Of a stretch of 64,000 nucleotides of DNA, positions 17,296 through 24,341 are shown one piece after another. Source of the DNA: Gordonia gummivorans (GTDB lineage Bacteria; Actinomycetota; Actinomycetes; Mycobacteriales; Mycobacteriaceae); contig NZ_JAKWBF010000031.1 of NCBI RefSeq assembly GCF_022513585.1, positions 1-64,000 on the forward strand, read 5' to 3'. A program made the translations under genes and the position numbers. The notes below the pieces were generated by a model. It was not told where the DNA came from, searched no databases, and saw nothing but the letters and a program-made list of their open reading frames with translations. Each line of letters starts with the position of its first letter. Within the stretch, counting starts at the first letter, position 1.

Positions 17296-17871
17296 ATGAC
17301 ACTTCACATCTTCGATCGGTTCGACCGCTGGGAGCCGTTCTCGACCTGGTTTCCACCGCCCGACCGAGGGCCGATCGTGATCGGCTGCAACAACTCCGAC
17401 GCATCGGAACGCGCGCTGCGGATGGTCTGCGCCCGATTCTCCGGCGCCGACGTCGTGGTGGTGACCGCCACGACGGGGCGTCATCGTGTCGGTCGTCCCA
17501 ACGCCTGGAATGACGCGCTGAAGGCCGACGCGTATCAACTCACCGACGAGGCCATCACCACCGAGCATCTGCGGCATGCGCGTGAGGTGGCGCAGCGTGC
17601 CGGAGCGCGATCGGTGACGGTGGTCAGCGAGGTCGGTGATCCGCTGACCGTCCTGAGTCGCGTCGCCGACCGATTCGACGCCTCCGCGGTGGTGGTCGGC
17701 ATGGTTGGACGTCCGAGTCCGCTCGCTCGCGCGCTGCGTCGCCGGTTGGCGGATCGGATCGAGTTCGTCGTCACCGACGGAACCACGCATCTGCGACCGC
17801 GACGTCGGACCGCTCAGAGCACGCCCATGCGGCCGGCGACGGTGCCACAGGTGGGGTTGGCGCCGTCCTGA
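17296..17871 (+). CDS. universal-stress-protein-like protein
   Basis: A 191-residue protein with a Usp-like fold: IVIGCNNSDASERALRMVCA near residues 27-46, a variable middle, then a C-terminal core with DASAVVVGMVGRPSPLARALR. The classical ATP-binding motif G-2x-G-9x-G(S/T) is only partly kept, so ATP binding is uncertain. A good AAGGGG ribosome-binding site lies upstream. It is divergent from a histidine kinase gene, with an inverted repeat between them. No DosR-type box was seen. Confidence 0.75.
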   Translation: MTLHIFDRFDRWEPFSTWFPPPDRGPIVIGCNNSDASERALRMVCARFSGADVVVVTATTGRHRVGRPNAWNDALKADAYQLTDEAITTEHLRHAREVAQRAGARSVTVVSEVGDPLTVLSRVADRFDASAVVVGMVGRPSPLARALRRRLADRIEFVVTDGTTHLRPRRRTAQSTPMRPATVPQVGLAPS

Positions 17872-17900
17872 CGCGTGCCGCTGGTTCAATTCGTCGGCTT

Positions 17901-18806
17901 CTACTCGGTGGGGCCCGGATTCAGTGCCCTCACCAATGAGTGGTTGATGTCGTCCGCCGGCGCGAGCGGGAGTGTGTGGTGGCTCCCCGAGGCCAGTGTC
18001 ATCACAGTGGCATCCTCGACCGTCGCGGTGATCCGCTGGGCCACCGTGGTCGGGTCGTGGATCTTGCTGTGCGGAGCCAGTATTGCGGTCATTCCGAACC
18101 CGTTCAGGGTGGCGAGGGCCCGGGCGTCGGGTCGTCGGGGGACGACTGGCCGGGTCGTGGGGAACGCTGCGGCCATGCATGCGACCGTGAGCCAGTCCTG
18201 ATCGAGATCGACCGGGTCCACACCCGACGATCGGCATTCCCACTCGAGAAATCGCCGTTGGCGTTCGGGAGACGGGCGCACGAGCACGGGGAGCGCACGA
18301 AGCAGGTATGTCGGTTTCATTCCGGTGAAACACGAACTCGGATCGAGCAATACGAGACCACCGACACGATCGCGATGGTGGCTCAGTGCGAACGCGAGGG
18401 CGATCATCGCCCCGTAGGAGTGGCCAACGAAGCGCGCGTCGCCGACGCCGAGTTCATCGAGCACATCGGCAAGCCATGTCAGCAGTTCGGAGGTGTCACG
18501 CGGCCGGCCGCTGCCTGGCCGGCTGCGCCCCGCGTCGCCGATCACGTCGAGCGCCACGACACGGTGCGTAGCCGAGAGCGCTGCGACGTTGTGGGTGTAC
18601 GCGGTTGACGTAGCTCCGCCGCCGGGCAGCAGGACGACCGGAGGTGCGTGCTCATGACCGCAGACGTTTGCGCGGGTGACCCCGTGTGCTGTCTCGACGT
18701 CGACTGCCCGGTGGGCGGGCCAGCGAGCCAGGAGCGCGTCGTAGGCCACGAAGAACTCGTGTCCGGCTGCTGTTTGGGAGAACTCGCTGATCGCGCGCTG
18801 TGACAT
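17901..18806 (-). CDS. alpha/beta hydrolase
   Basis: A 301-residue alpha/beta-hydrolase. Seen: oxyanion strand VVLLPGGGATSTAY, nucleophile S130 in FVGHSYGAMIAL, and a late His in GSHHTLPLAPAD. The substrate is unknown. It is divergent from a MarR-type gene, and a 25-bp near-perfect palindrome lies in the gap, so substrate or product induction through MarR is likely. The ATG is chosen because it opens the conserved part; the frame remains open upstream through the operator. Confidence 0.88.
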   Translation of the reverse strand: MSQRAISEFSQTAAGHEFFVAYDALLARWPAHRAVDVETAHGVTRANVCGHEHAPPVVLLPGGGATSTAYTHNVAALSATHRVVALDVIGDAGRSRPGSGRPRDTSELLTWLADVLDELGVGDARFVGHSYGAMIALAFALSHHRDRVGGLVLLDPSSCFTGMKPTYLLRALPVLVRPSPERQRRFLEWECRSSGVDPVDLDQDWLTVACMAAAFPTTRPVVPRRPDARALATLNGFGMTAILAPHSKIHDPTTVAQRITATVEDATVMTLASGSHHTLPLAPADDINHSLVRALNPGPTE

Positions 18807-18816
18807 CAAATTCCCT

Positions 18817-18841
18817 CGTTTGTCGAGACAGTCGATAAACG
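18817..18841. promoter_or_regulatory. MarR operator palindrome
   Basis: CGTTTGTCGA, a 5-nt spacer, then TCGATAAACG: 10-bp arms with one mismatch. It lies between the divergent hydrolase and marR starts. Confidence 0.75.
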
Positions 18842-18882
18842 AGAGGTTAGACGATCGAGGGGGAAAGTGGGAGGCTCGACGG

Positions 18883-19356
18883 GTGGGCGCGCACGTGGAT
18901 GAACCGCGAGACGACGAGCAATTGGAGATGGTCCACCAACTCCGACGACTGGTGGTGGCACTCGAGCACTTCGGATCGGGATTCGCCACGATGCACGGGA
19001 TGAACTCGACCGACGTCCGAGCGCTCATCGGACTGTTGGATCGCGAGCGCGCGGGCGAACCCGCAAGCCCAGGCTGGCTGGGCACCCATCTCGGGCTCAA
19101 CAGTGCGTCGACGACCGCCTTGGTCGACCGGTTGGAACGAGCGCAGCTGGTGGTCCGGGAACGGGGGGATGCCGACCGGCGACGAGTGACGATCGTCGTC
19201 ACCGACCACGCCCGAACCCTCGGCTGGGCGTTCTTCGGCCCACTCATCGATGGGGTGGTCGGCGTGACCGCCGGTTTCTCCGGCGTCGAGCTCGACACCG
19301 TCCGGCGATTTCTCGACGCAGTCACACACGCGGTCGGGGATGCGCGTCATATGTGA
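18883..19356 (+). CDS. MarR-family transcriptional regulator
   Basis: A 157-residue winged-helix regulator. The recognition region LGTHLGLNSASTTALVDRLE and the wing RERGDADRRRVTIVVTDHA lie around residues 65-110. The GTG start at 18883 is chosen because GGGAGG lies 8 nt before it and because a more upstream TTG start would put the palindrome inside the gene. It probably controls the divergent hydrolase gene and itself. The ligand is unknown. Confidence 0.88.
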   Translation: MGAHVDEPRDDEQLEMVHQLRRLVVALEHFGSGFATMHGMNSTDVRALIGLLDRERAGEPASPGWLGTHLGLNSASTTALVDRLERAQLVVRERGDADRRRVTIVVTDHARTLGWAFFGPLIDGVVGVTAGFSGVELDTVRRFLDAVTHAVGDARHM

Positions 19357-19391
19357 ACGGGCGCATCGCAGTGCGGACTACGGTGGAAACC

Positions 19392-19643
19392 ATGGCCGAC
19401 ACCGACAAGTCCATCCACTCCCACATCACCGATCTGATCGCCGAGGAGCACGACCTGCGGGGCAAACTCTCGCGCGGTGAGGTGTCTCGCGAGGACGAGA
19501 ACGCGCGGCTGGCCGCGATCGAGGTCTCGCTGGACCAGTGCTGGGACCTGCTGCGACAGCGTCAGGCCAAGCGCGACGCGGGACAGAACCCGGACGACGC
19601 GGGCGTTCGGCCGGCCGATGTGGTCGAGAAGTATCGCAACTGA
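19392..19643 (+). CDS. DUF2630 family protein
   Basis: An 83-residue charged helical protein: SIHSHITDLIAEEHDLRGKL, then QCWDLLRQRQAKRDAGQNPD and the end VRPADVVEKYRN. This pattern is the DUF2630 family of actinobacteria, of unknown function. The ATG at 19392 opens the conserved part. It follows the marR gene by 35 bp and may share its transcript. No gene was found in the next 189 bp. Confidence 0.82.
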   Translation: MADTDKSIHSHITDLIAEEHDLRGKLSRGEVSREDENARLAAIEVSLDQCWDLLRQRQAKRDAGQNPDDAGVRPADVVEKYRN

Positions 19644-19832
19644 GTCGGCGGGATCGATCCCGAGCTCCACGCTTCCGCTGACCCGAAACCGGTGAGCGCG
19701 AACCTTCTCCAACCGCTCGTCGCAGCCGGTCGACCGGTGAACGCACAGCCCGCTAAGCAACGCCGTGGCAACGATCACATCGCTACCCTCGAAGCGGCAC
19801 AAGACACGGTTACGCGGTGAGAGGGACGGGCA

Positions 19833-21713
19833 ATGGGTCGATATGCGGAGGCGTTCTCGCAGGCCAAGGACGATCGGGAGAGCTTCTGGCTCGACGCGGC
19901 GAAGGGTGTCGACTGGGAGGTCGCACCGACGCGGGCACTCGACGACTCGGCGCCGCCGATCTACCGATGGTTCCCGGACGGCACGCTGAACACCTGCCAC
20001 AACGCGCTCGACCGTCACGTCGCCGCCGGAAAAGGTGATCGGACGGCCCTCATCTGGGACTCGGCAATGGTGGGTGAGGTCCGGCACTACACCTACGCGG
20101 CGCTGCTCGATGAGGTGTCACGGTTCGCGGGCGTTCTCGCCGGCCGCGGGGTGGGCGCAGGCGACCGCGTCGTCATCTACATGCCGATGATCCCCGAGGC
20201 CGCGATCGCCATGCTCGCCTGCGCCCGGATCGGTGCGGTGCACTCGGTGGTGTTCGGTGGATTCGCGGCACCCGAGCTCGCCACCCGCATCGACGACGCC
20301 GCGCCAGTCGCGATCGTCACCGCCTCCGGTGGTCTCGAACCGGGGCGGACGGTCGAGTACCTGCCGATGGTGGCGCGTGCGCTGGAGTTGTCGACGACGC
20401 CGCCGTCAACGGTGATCGTCAAGGACCGTCCCGAGATCGGCGGTGCGGCAGCCGATTACGACGGGTGGCTGGACTGGGAGGAATTGACGTCGGCCGCCGA
20501 GCCGGTCGCGCCGGTGCCGGTTGCGGCCACCGATCCGCTCTACATCCTCTACACGTCCGGCACCACCGGAAAGCCCAAGGGTGTGGTGCGCGACAACGGT
20601 GGTCATGCCGTGGCACTCACGTGGTCGATGAGCAACATCTACGGAATAGAACCCGGAGATGTGTGGTGGACGGCCTCGGACGTGGGGTGGGTGGTCGGAC
20701 ATTCCTATATCGTCTACGGCCCCCTGTTGGCCGGCGCGACGTCGGTGATGTACGAGGGCAAGCCGGTCGGCACGCCCGACGCCGGCGCATTCTGGCGAGT
20801 CATTGCCCAGCACAAGGCAAATGCGTTGTTCACTGCACCGACGGCCATCCGCGCAATCCGCAAGGCGGATCCGGATGCGGCGGAACTCGCCAAGTACGAC
20901 ACGTCCTCGCTGCGCGCCTTGTTCGCGGCGGGCGAGCGACTCGACCCGGACACCTTCGAATGGGCGGGTGAGGTGCTCGGAGTGCCGGTCATCGACCACT
21001 GGTGGCAGACCGAGACCGGCTGGGCCATCGCCGCGAATCTCCGTGGGCTGGAACCGATGCCGCTCAAGGCGGGCTCCCCGACGGTGCCGGTTCCCGGGTA
21101 CGACGTCGGGATCGTGGATGCCGAGGGCAACGCGCTCGGCGCCGACGAGGAAGGCAACATCGTCATCAAGCTTCCCCTGCCGCCCGGCACGCTCGCCGGA
21201 CTGTGGCAGGACGAAGAGCGTTATCGCGGTTCGTATCTCAACACCTTCCCGGGGTACTACGTGACCGGTGACACCGGCTATGTGGACGCAGACGGGTACG
21301 TGTTCGTACTGGGCCGCTCCGACGACGTGATCAACGTTGCGGGACACCGGTTGTCCACCGGCAGTATCGAAGCGGTGGTGGCGTCGCATCCGGCGGTGGC
21401 CGAGTGCGCGGTGATCGGCATCCACGACGACCTGAAGGGCCAGCGCCCGAGCGGTTATGTGGTGCTCAAGGCAGGTGTCGAGATCGAACCCGACGTCCTG
21501 CGCGGCGAACTCGTCGCCATGGTGCGCGAGCAGATCGGTGCGGTCGCGACGTTCCGCGACGTCACCGTGGTTCCCGCCCTGCCGAAGACCCGGTCGGGCA
21601 AGATCCTGCGAAAGACCATGCGGCAGATCGCCGACAACGAGGAGTACACCGTGCCGTCGACCATCGAGGACCCGGACGTGCTGGCCGATCTGGCGAAGCA
21701 GATCGGCGGGTGA
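19833..21713 (+). CDS. prpE: propionyl-CoA synthetase-type acyl-CoA ligase
   Basis: A 626-residue AMP-forming ligase. P-loop-like motif YILYTSGTTGKPKGV is near residue 235-250, WWTASDVGWVVGHSYIVYGP follows, then WWQTETGW and the acylation lysine in KTRSGKILRKTM near residue 592. Length and the phrase SDVGWVVGHSYIVYGPL fit propionyl-CoA synthetase PrpE rather than the longer acetyl-CoA synthetase. It makes propionyl-CoA from propionate, ATP and CoA in the cytosol. It is followed by a membrane-protein gene whose GTG lies 1 bp after its stop region, so the two are one transcript. Acetate or acrylate activity is also possible. Confidence 0.88.
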   Translation: MGRYAEAFSQAKDDRESFWLDAAKGVDWEVAPTRALDDSAPPIYRWFPDGTLNTCHNALDRHVAAGKGDRTALIWDSAMVGEVRHYTYAALLDEVSRFAGVLAGRGVGAGDRVVIYMPMIPEAAIAMLACARIGAVHSVVFGGFAAPELATRIDDAAPVAIVTASGGLEPGRTVEYLPMVARALELSTTPPSTVIVKDRPEIGGAAADYDGWLDWEELTSAAEPVAPVPVAATDPLYILYTSGTTGKPKGVVRDNGGHAVALTWSMSNIYGIEPGDVWWTASDVGWVVGHSYIVYGPLLAGATSVMYEGKPVGTPDAGAFWRVIAQHKANALFTAPTAIRAIRKADPDAAELAKYDTSSLRALFAAGERLDPDTFEWAGEVLGVPVIDHWWQTETGWAIAANLRGLEPMPLKAGSPTVPVPGYDVGIVDAEGNALGADEEGNIVIKLPLPPGTLAGLWQDEERYRGSYLNTFPGYYVTGDTGYVDADGYVFVLGRSDDVINVAGHRLSTGSIEAVVASHPAVAECAVIGIHDDLKGQRPSGYVVLKAGVEIEPDVLRGELVAMVREQIGAVATFRDVTVVPALPKTRSGKILRKTMRQIADNEEYTVPSTIEDPDVLADLAKQIGG

Positions 21714-21714
21714 G

Positions 21715-22218
21715 GTGGCGCCGACGACCGGGTCGGCCTTCGACCGCTCGCTGCGACTGTCCATCCGGCTGATCCCTTTTGTCGGGATCGCCGGCACCAT
21801 CATCTCGACCGTCGTCGATGTGCTCACTCCCGGTGGCCATTTCGGTGACGATCTGCTGGCCAACTCGATCCTCTGGATGATCGGCGTGCAGGGCTGGATG
21901 ACGGGCTGCGGACACATGTTCTTCGGCGAGCCGATCGCCGAATCCATCGGGTGGCCCGCCAAGACGCCGTGGCAGTGGGAGGTGGGACTCGCCAGTCTCG
22001 CGACCGGTGTGCTCGGCGTGATGGCGTCGGGTTTCGGCAAGGAGTTCTGGCTGGCCACCATCATCGCGTTCGCGGTGTTCTATCTGGGTGCAGCTGTCGG
22101 TCACGTGCGCGAGATGGTGGTGAATCGCAATTTCGCGCCGGGCAACGCCGGGCCGATCTTCTTCTTCGACGTCATCGTCCCGATCTATCTGATCGTCCTG
22201 TACGTGGTGGTCGTGTGA
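21715..22218 (+). CDS. DUF6790-like four-helix membrane protein
   Basis: A 167-residue membrane protein with four or five helices and conserved-looking polar residues: GWMTGCGHMFFGEPIAESIGWP, WEVGLASLATGVLG, VGHVREMVVNRNFAPGNAGP. This resembles a DUF6790-type family of unknown function; the name is from memory. The GTG at 21715 lies directly after the prpE stop, so translation is coupled. Its stop TGA at 22216 is also the first three bases of a non-coding repeat element. Confidence 0.75.
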   Translation: MAPTTGSAFDRSLRLSIRLIPFVGIAGTIISTVVDVLTPGGHFGDDLLANSILWMIGVQGWMTGCGHMFFGEPIAESIGWPAKTPWQWEVGLASLATGVLGVMASGFGKEFWLATIIAFAVFYLGAAVGHVREMVVNRNFAPGNAGPIFFFDVIVPIYLIVLYVVVV

Positions 22219-22280
22219 CTCGACGAGTGTGGTGACCAATCCGGCTGAGCTGGGGAAATGCGTCACCCCCAATACGCTCC

Positions 22281-22326
22281 CTGAGGCGCCAGCCGAGCCT
22301 CGAAGGGCGGGTGAGATGACGATGTC
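22281..22326. repeat. fragment of dispersed GC-rich hairpin repeat
   Basis: CTGAGGCGCCAGCCGAGCCT and CGAAGG are followed by GTGAGATGACGATGT, matching the left arm and centre of the family copy near 3.8 kb. It is nested inside the non-coding element. Confidence 0.6.
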
Positions 22327-22477
22327 AGCGTGCCACCGGGCCACTAAAAGTAGGGGAAGGTTCTTCCCCTACTTTCTGCCCCTGCTTGTTGAGTCGTCCG
22401 CGAGTAATTTCGCGGGGAGGACTCCAGGGGTAGGGGAAGAGTTTCTTCCCCTAGTTTTTGTGCGACCAAGCAGCCAA

Positions 22478-22523
22478 CGTTGTAGCAGAAGGTGCCGTGT
22501 ATGGGGCACTCTCTGCTACAACG
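22478..22523. repeat. long imperfect hairpin inside element copy 1
   Basis: CGTTGTAGCAG pairs perfectly with CTGCTACAACG. The stem continues inward with GGTGCC/GGGCAC-type pairs to an 8-nt loop, for about 18 paired positions in total. The loop has no T-tract, so it is not a typical terminator. Confidence 0.75.
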
Positions 22524-22777
22524 CTTTCCAATGACCCATTGGGGTGTCCGCCTTCGCGCGCCGGCGGACACTTCCCGCGGCCACGATCGCCGACTACGTC
22601 GCGGGTCAGTCGCTGACTCGACGAGTACTGGTCGTGTCGACCAGGGGCTGCGAGCAGATGTTCAGAAGCAGTGCGGGAGGTAGGACGACGGCACTCTTCC
22701 CACCTCCCGCACTCCATGGCCAGGGCCGCAGCGGTGAGGATCGGGACATCCACGCCTCCTCCCTGCTACCGTTGTCC

Positions 22778-22843
22778 ACGGTGATGGATCTCCACCGGGA
22801 GTGTGATTGCTCCGAACCGCCGACACGGCTGATGGCTCCTGTC
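22778..22843 (+). promoter_or_regulatory. fluoride riboswitch (crcB motif) aptamer
   Basis: The sequence follows the crcB-RNA pattern: P1 GGTG ... CACC enclosing ATGGATCTC, an optional small hairpin (GGGAG ... GCTCC), then GAACCGCC-GACAC-GGC and the highly conserved 3' part TGATGGCTCCTG. It sits directly before two fluoride-channel genes, which is where this riboswitch is expected. The loop-to-3' pseudoknot looks short (GGA with TCC), so the call rests mainly on the conserved 3' block and context. Confidence 0.78.
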
Positions 22844-22860
22844 CGAAATGACGGATAGGA
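22837..22860 (+). promoter_or_regulatory. expression-platform hairpin that hides the crcB ribosome-binding site
   Basis: TCCTGTCCG (22837-22845) pairs over nine positions, one of them G-U, with CGGATAGGA (22852-22860) around a 6-nt loop. The AGGA at the 3' end is the ribosome-binding site of the first crcB gene, 7 nt before its ATG. The 5' arm overlaps the conserved aptamer 3' end, so the two structures compete. The expected logic is that fluoride frees the ribosome-binding site. Confidence 0.7.
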
Positions 22861-22867
22861 CTGACGC

Positions 22868-23347
22868 ATGGCCGATCACGCAGCCGACTCGCACCCCGAA
22901 CTGCCACTCGATCCGGACAGTTCGCGCCCGCTTCATCTGCAGTGGCGGGCGATCGCACTCGTGTTTCTCGGTGGAATCGCCGGCACCGGATTGCGCTACC
23001 TGACCGAACACCTGTTTCCCGCATACGGCACGGACTGGCCATGGGCGACGTTCGGTGTCAACTTGAGTGGCGCGTTCATTCTCGGGGCGTTGCTTGAGGT
23101 GCTTGCCCTGGCAGGGCCCGACGACGGGTGGCGCCGCACCATTCGGGTGCTGGTCGGCACAGGTTTTTGCGGCTCGTACACCACCTATAGCTCGTTCGCT
23201 CTCGAGACGACGCAACTCGGTCACCATGGCGCGGTCGGGCTGGGAATCGCTTATGCGGCATCGAGCGTGGTGCTCGGGGTTGTGTGTGCATGGGCGGGAA
23301 TCGTTGTCGCCGGCCAACTCCTGCGCGGGCGAGGAGCGGTGTCGTGA
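22868..23347 (+). CDS. crcB: fluoride ion channel CrcB/Fluc, subunit 1
   Basis: A 159-residue membrane protein with four helices after a 40-residue polar N-terminus. Fluc hallmarks: GGIAGTGLRYL, the pore asparagine in FGVNLSGAF, and LVGTGFCGSYTTYSSFALET. It exports fluoride through a dimeric channel. Many actinobacteria encode two homologues that form a heterodimer, as here. The start ATG is preceded by AGGA inside the riboswitch hairpin. Its stop overlaps the start of the second subunit. Confidence 0.95.
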   Translation: MADHAADSHPELPLDPDSSRPLHLQWRAIALVFLGGIAGTGLRYLTEHLFPAYGTDWPWATFGVNLSGAFILGALLEVLALAGPDDGWRRTIRVLVGTGFCGSYTTYSSFALETTQLGHHGAVGLGIAYAASSVVLGVVCAWAGIVVAGQLLRGRGAVS

Positions 23348-23712
23348 CGGTTGCGCTGATCCTGCTGGCCGGCGCGGTGGGTTCGGTGGCACGGTTCGTG
23401 GTCGACGGCGCCGTGAAACAGTGGCGTCCGACGACGTTCCCCTGGGCGACGCTCGTCATCAACGTGACCGGTTCGCTGCTGCTCGGTGTTCTCGCCGGAC
23501 TGGTGATCTACCACGCCGCACCGTCGGACCTGCAGGCGATCCTCGGCACCGGATTCTGTGGCGGCTACACGACGTTCAGCACCGCGTCGGTCGAGACGAC
23601 GCGGCTCGCGCAACGCCGCGACGGCATGAGGGCATTGGCGAATGCGCTGGCGTCGGTGGTCGCATCGGTGGCCGCCTGCGCGGCCGGACTCGCCCTGGCG
23701 TGGGCGCTGTAG
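23344..23712 (+). CDS. crcB: fluoride ion channel CrcB/Fluc, subunit 2
   Basis: A 122-residue four-helix protein with GAVGSVARFVVDG, LVINVTGSLLLG and LGTGFCGGYTTFSTASVET, the same signatures as subunit 1. The GTG start overlaps the stop of the first subunit as GTGA, and the GAGGAG before it lies in the end of that gene. This is a coupled pair expected to fold as an antiparallel heterodimer in the membrane. Confidence 0.95.
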   Translation: MTVALILLAGAVGSVARFVVDGAVKQWRPTTFPWATLVINVTGSLLLGVLAGLVIYHAAPSDLQAILGTGFCGGYTTFSTASVETTRLAQRRDGMRALANALASVVASVAACAAGLALAWAL

Positions 23713-23723
23713 AGGAGTCAGAC

Positions 23724-24239
23724 ATGGCAGACGACAACACCTTCGGCCAATACGACGACAACGGTCCACTGCGCAGACACCGGCGCGGCCCCACCCCGGC
23801 CAAGCGCGCGCAGGCCGCATTGGTGATCGGGTGGAACCGCCAGCCCGACAGCGTTGCCGCCGTTCGATTCGCGGTGATGCTCGCCGACCGGCTCGACGTG
23901 CACATCCACCTCGTGCACATCGTCGACCTCGATGACGAGCCGCTCGACCCGGACGCGCCCGATTGGAGTGAGCAGTTCGCCGCGACCGCCGACGAGAATG
24001 CGCTGGAGGCCCGACGGCTGCTCGACGCCGTGCCGGCGTCGTGGACCTATCACAGCGGCCATGGATCGGCTCCCGACCTGCTCATCACGGTGGCCGACCG
24101 ATACTCGGCGCTGATGGTGGTGGTCGGGAACCCGCGTGGCGGGCTGATGTCGCACCTGGATGCGCTGCTGGGACAGTCCGTGGCGCACCGGGTGATCGGA
24201 CAACGCAAGGTGCCGGTGCTGTTGGTGCCTGCGGGCTGA
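23724..24239 (+). CDS. UspA-type universal stress protein
   Basis: A 171-residue single-domain protein: polar N-terminus, ALVIGWNRQPDSVAAVRFAV, VHIHLVHIVDLDDEP, then the ATP-loop-like VVVGNPRGGLMSHLDALLGQ followed by SVAHRVIGQRKVPVLLVP. The G-2x-G-9x-S pattern of ATP-binding Usp proteins is recognisable. GAGGAG precedes the ATG, and the gene follows the second channel gene by 11 bp. It is therefore probably under the same fluoride control, an unusual partner whose role in fluoride stress is unknown. Confidence 0.88.
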   Translation: MADDNTFGQYDDNGPLRRHRRGPTPAKRAQAALVIGWNRQPDSVAAVRFAVMLADRLDVHIHLVHIVDLDDEPLDPDAPDWSEQFAATADENALEARRLLDAVPASWTYHSGHGSAPDLLITVADRYSALMVVVGNPRGGLMSHLDALLGQSVAHRVIGQRKVPVLLVPAG

Positions 24240-24248
24240 GAACTTCAG

Positions 24249-24278
24249 CTCGCCAACGGCTTCGAGGCTCGCACCCAG
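24249..24278. repeat. fragment of dispersed GC-rich hairpin repeat
   Basis: CTCGCCAACGG is followed by CTTCGAGGCTCGCACC, the right arm of the family, just after the uspA stop. Confidence 0.6.
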
Positions 24279-24290
24279 CGGGGAGAAAGG

Positions 24291-24327
24291 GAAGTGGCAT
24301 GCCGGCCCTCTTCCGGCATGCCACTTC
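24291..24327. terminator. bidirectional hairpin terminator
   Basis: A perfect 15-bp stem (GAAGTGGCATGCCGG and its complement) with a 7-nt loop lies between convergent uspA and acyl-CoA dehydrogenase genes. There is no strong T-tract, but position and stem strength suggest termination on both strands. Confidence 0.75.
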
Positions 24328-24341
24328 TGCTCTGGCTCAGC

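Larger units (their letters stand above)
22216..22626. repeat. non-coding element, copy 1 (TGACTCGACGAGT-bounded)
   Basis: The 411-bp interval begins and ends with TGACTCGACGAGT, itself palindromic (ACTCG-A-CGAGT). Near the left end it carries GGTGACC and CTGAGCTGGGGAAATG. It contains a 12-bp stem hairpin (22347-22375), a 10-bp stem hairpin TAGGGGAAGA/TCTTCCCCTA followed by a T-tract (22431-22460), and a long hairpin (22478-22523). A fragment of the other dispersed repeat (22281-22326) is nested inside. No convincing gene is present on either strand. The left boundary coincides with the stop codon of the preceding gene. Related copies occur at 28.3 and 36.9 kb. Confidence 0.7.

Noticed and set aside
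19347-20087. 246-codon minus-strand frame opposite DUF2630 and the start of prpE
   Set aside because: Both plus-strand genes have recognisable proteins, and the minus frame shows no family features.
22451-22753. 100-codon minus-strand frame in the gap before crcB
   Set aside because: It covers the long hairpin and the element end, and its sequence partly resembles translations of the copy at 37 kb, as expected for shared non-coding DNA.
23067-23723. Longer start for the UspA gene extending back through both crcB genes
   Set aside because: The extension is Arg-rich and overlaps two conserved channel genes; the ATG at 23724 has GAGGAG before it.
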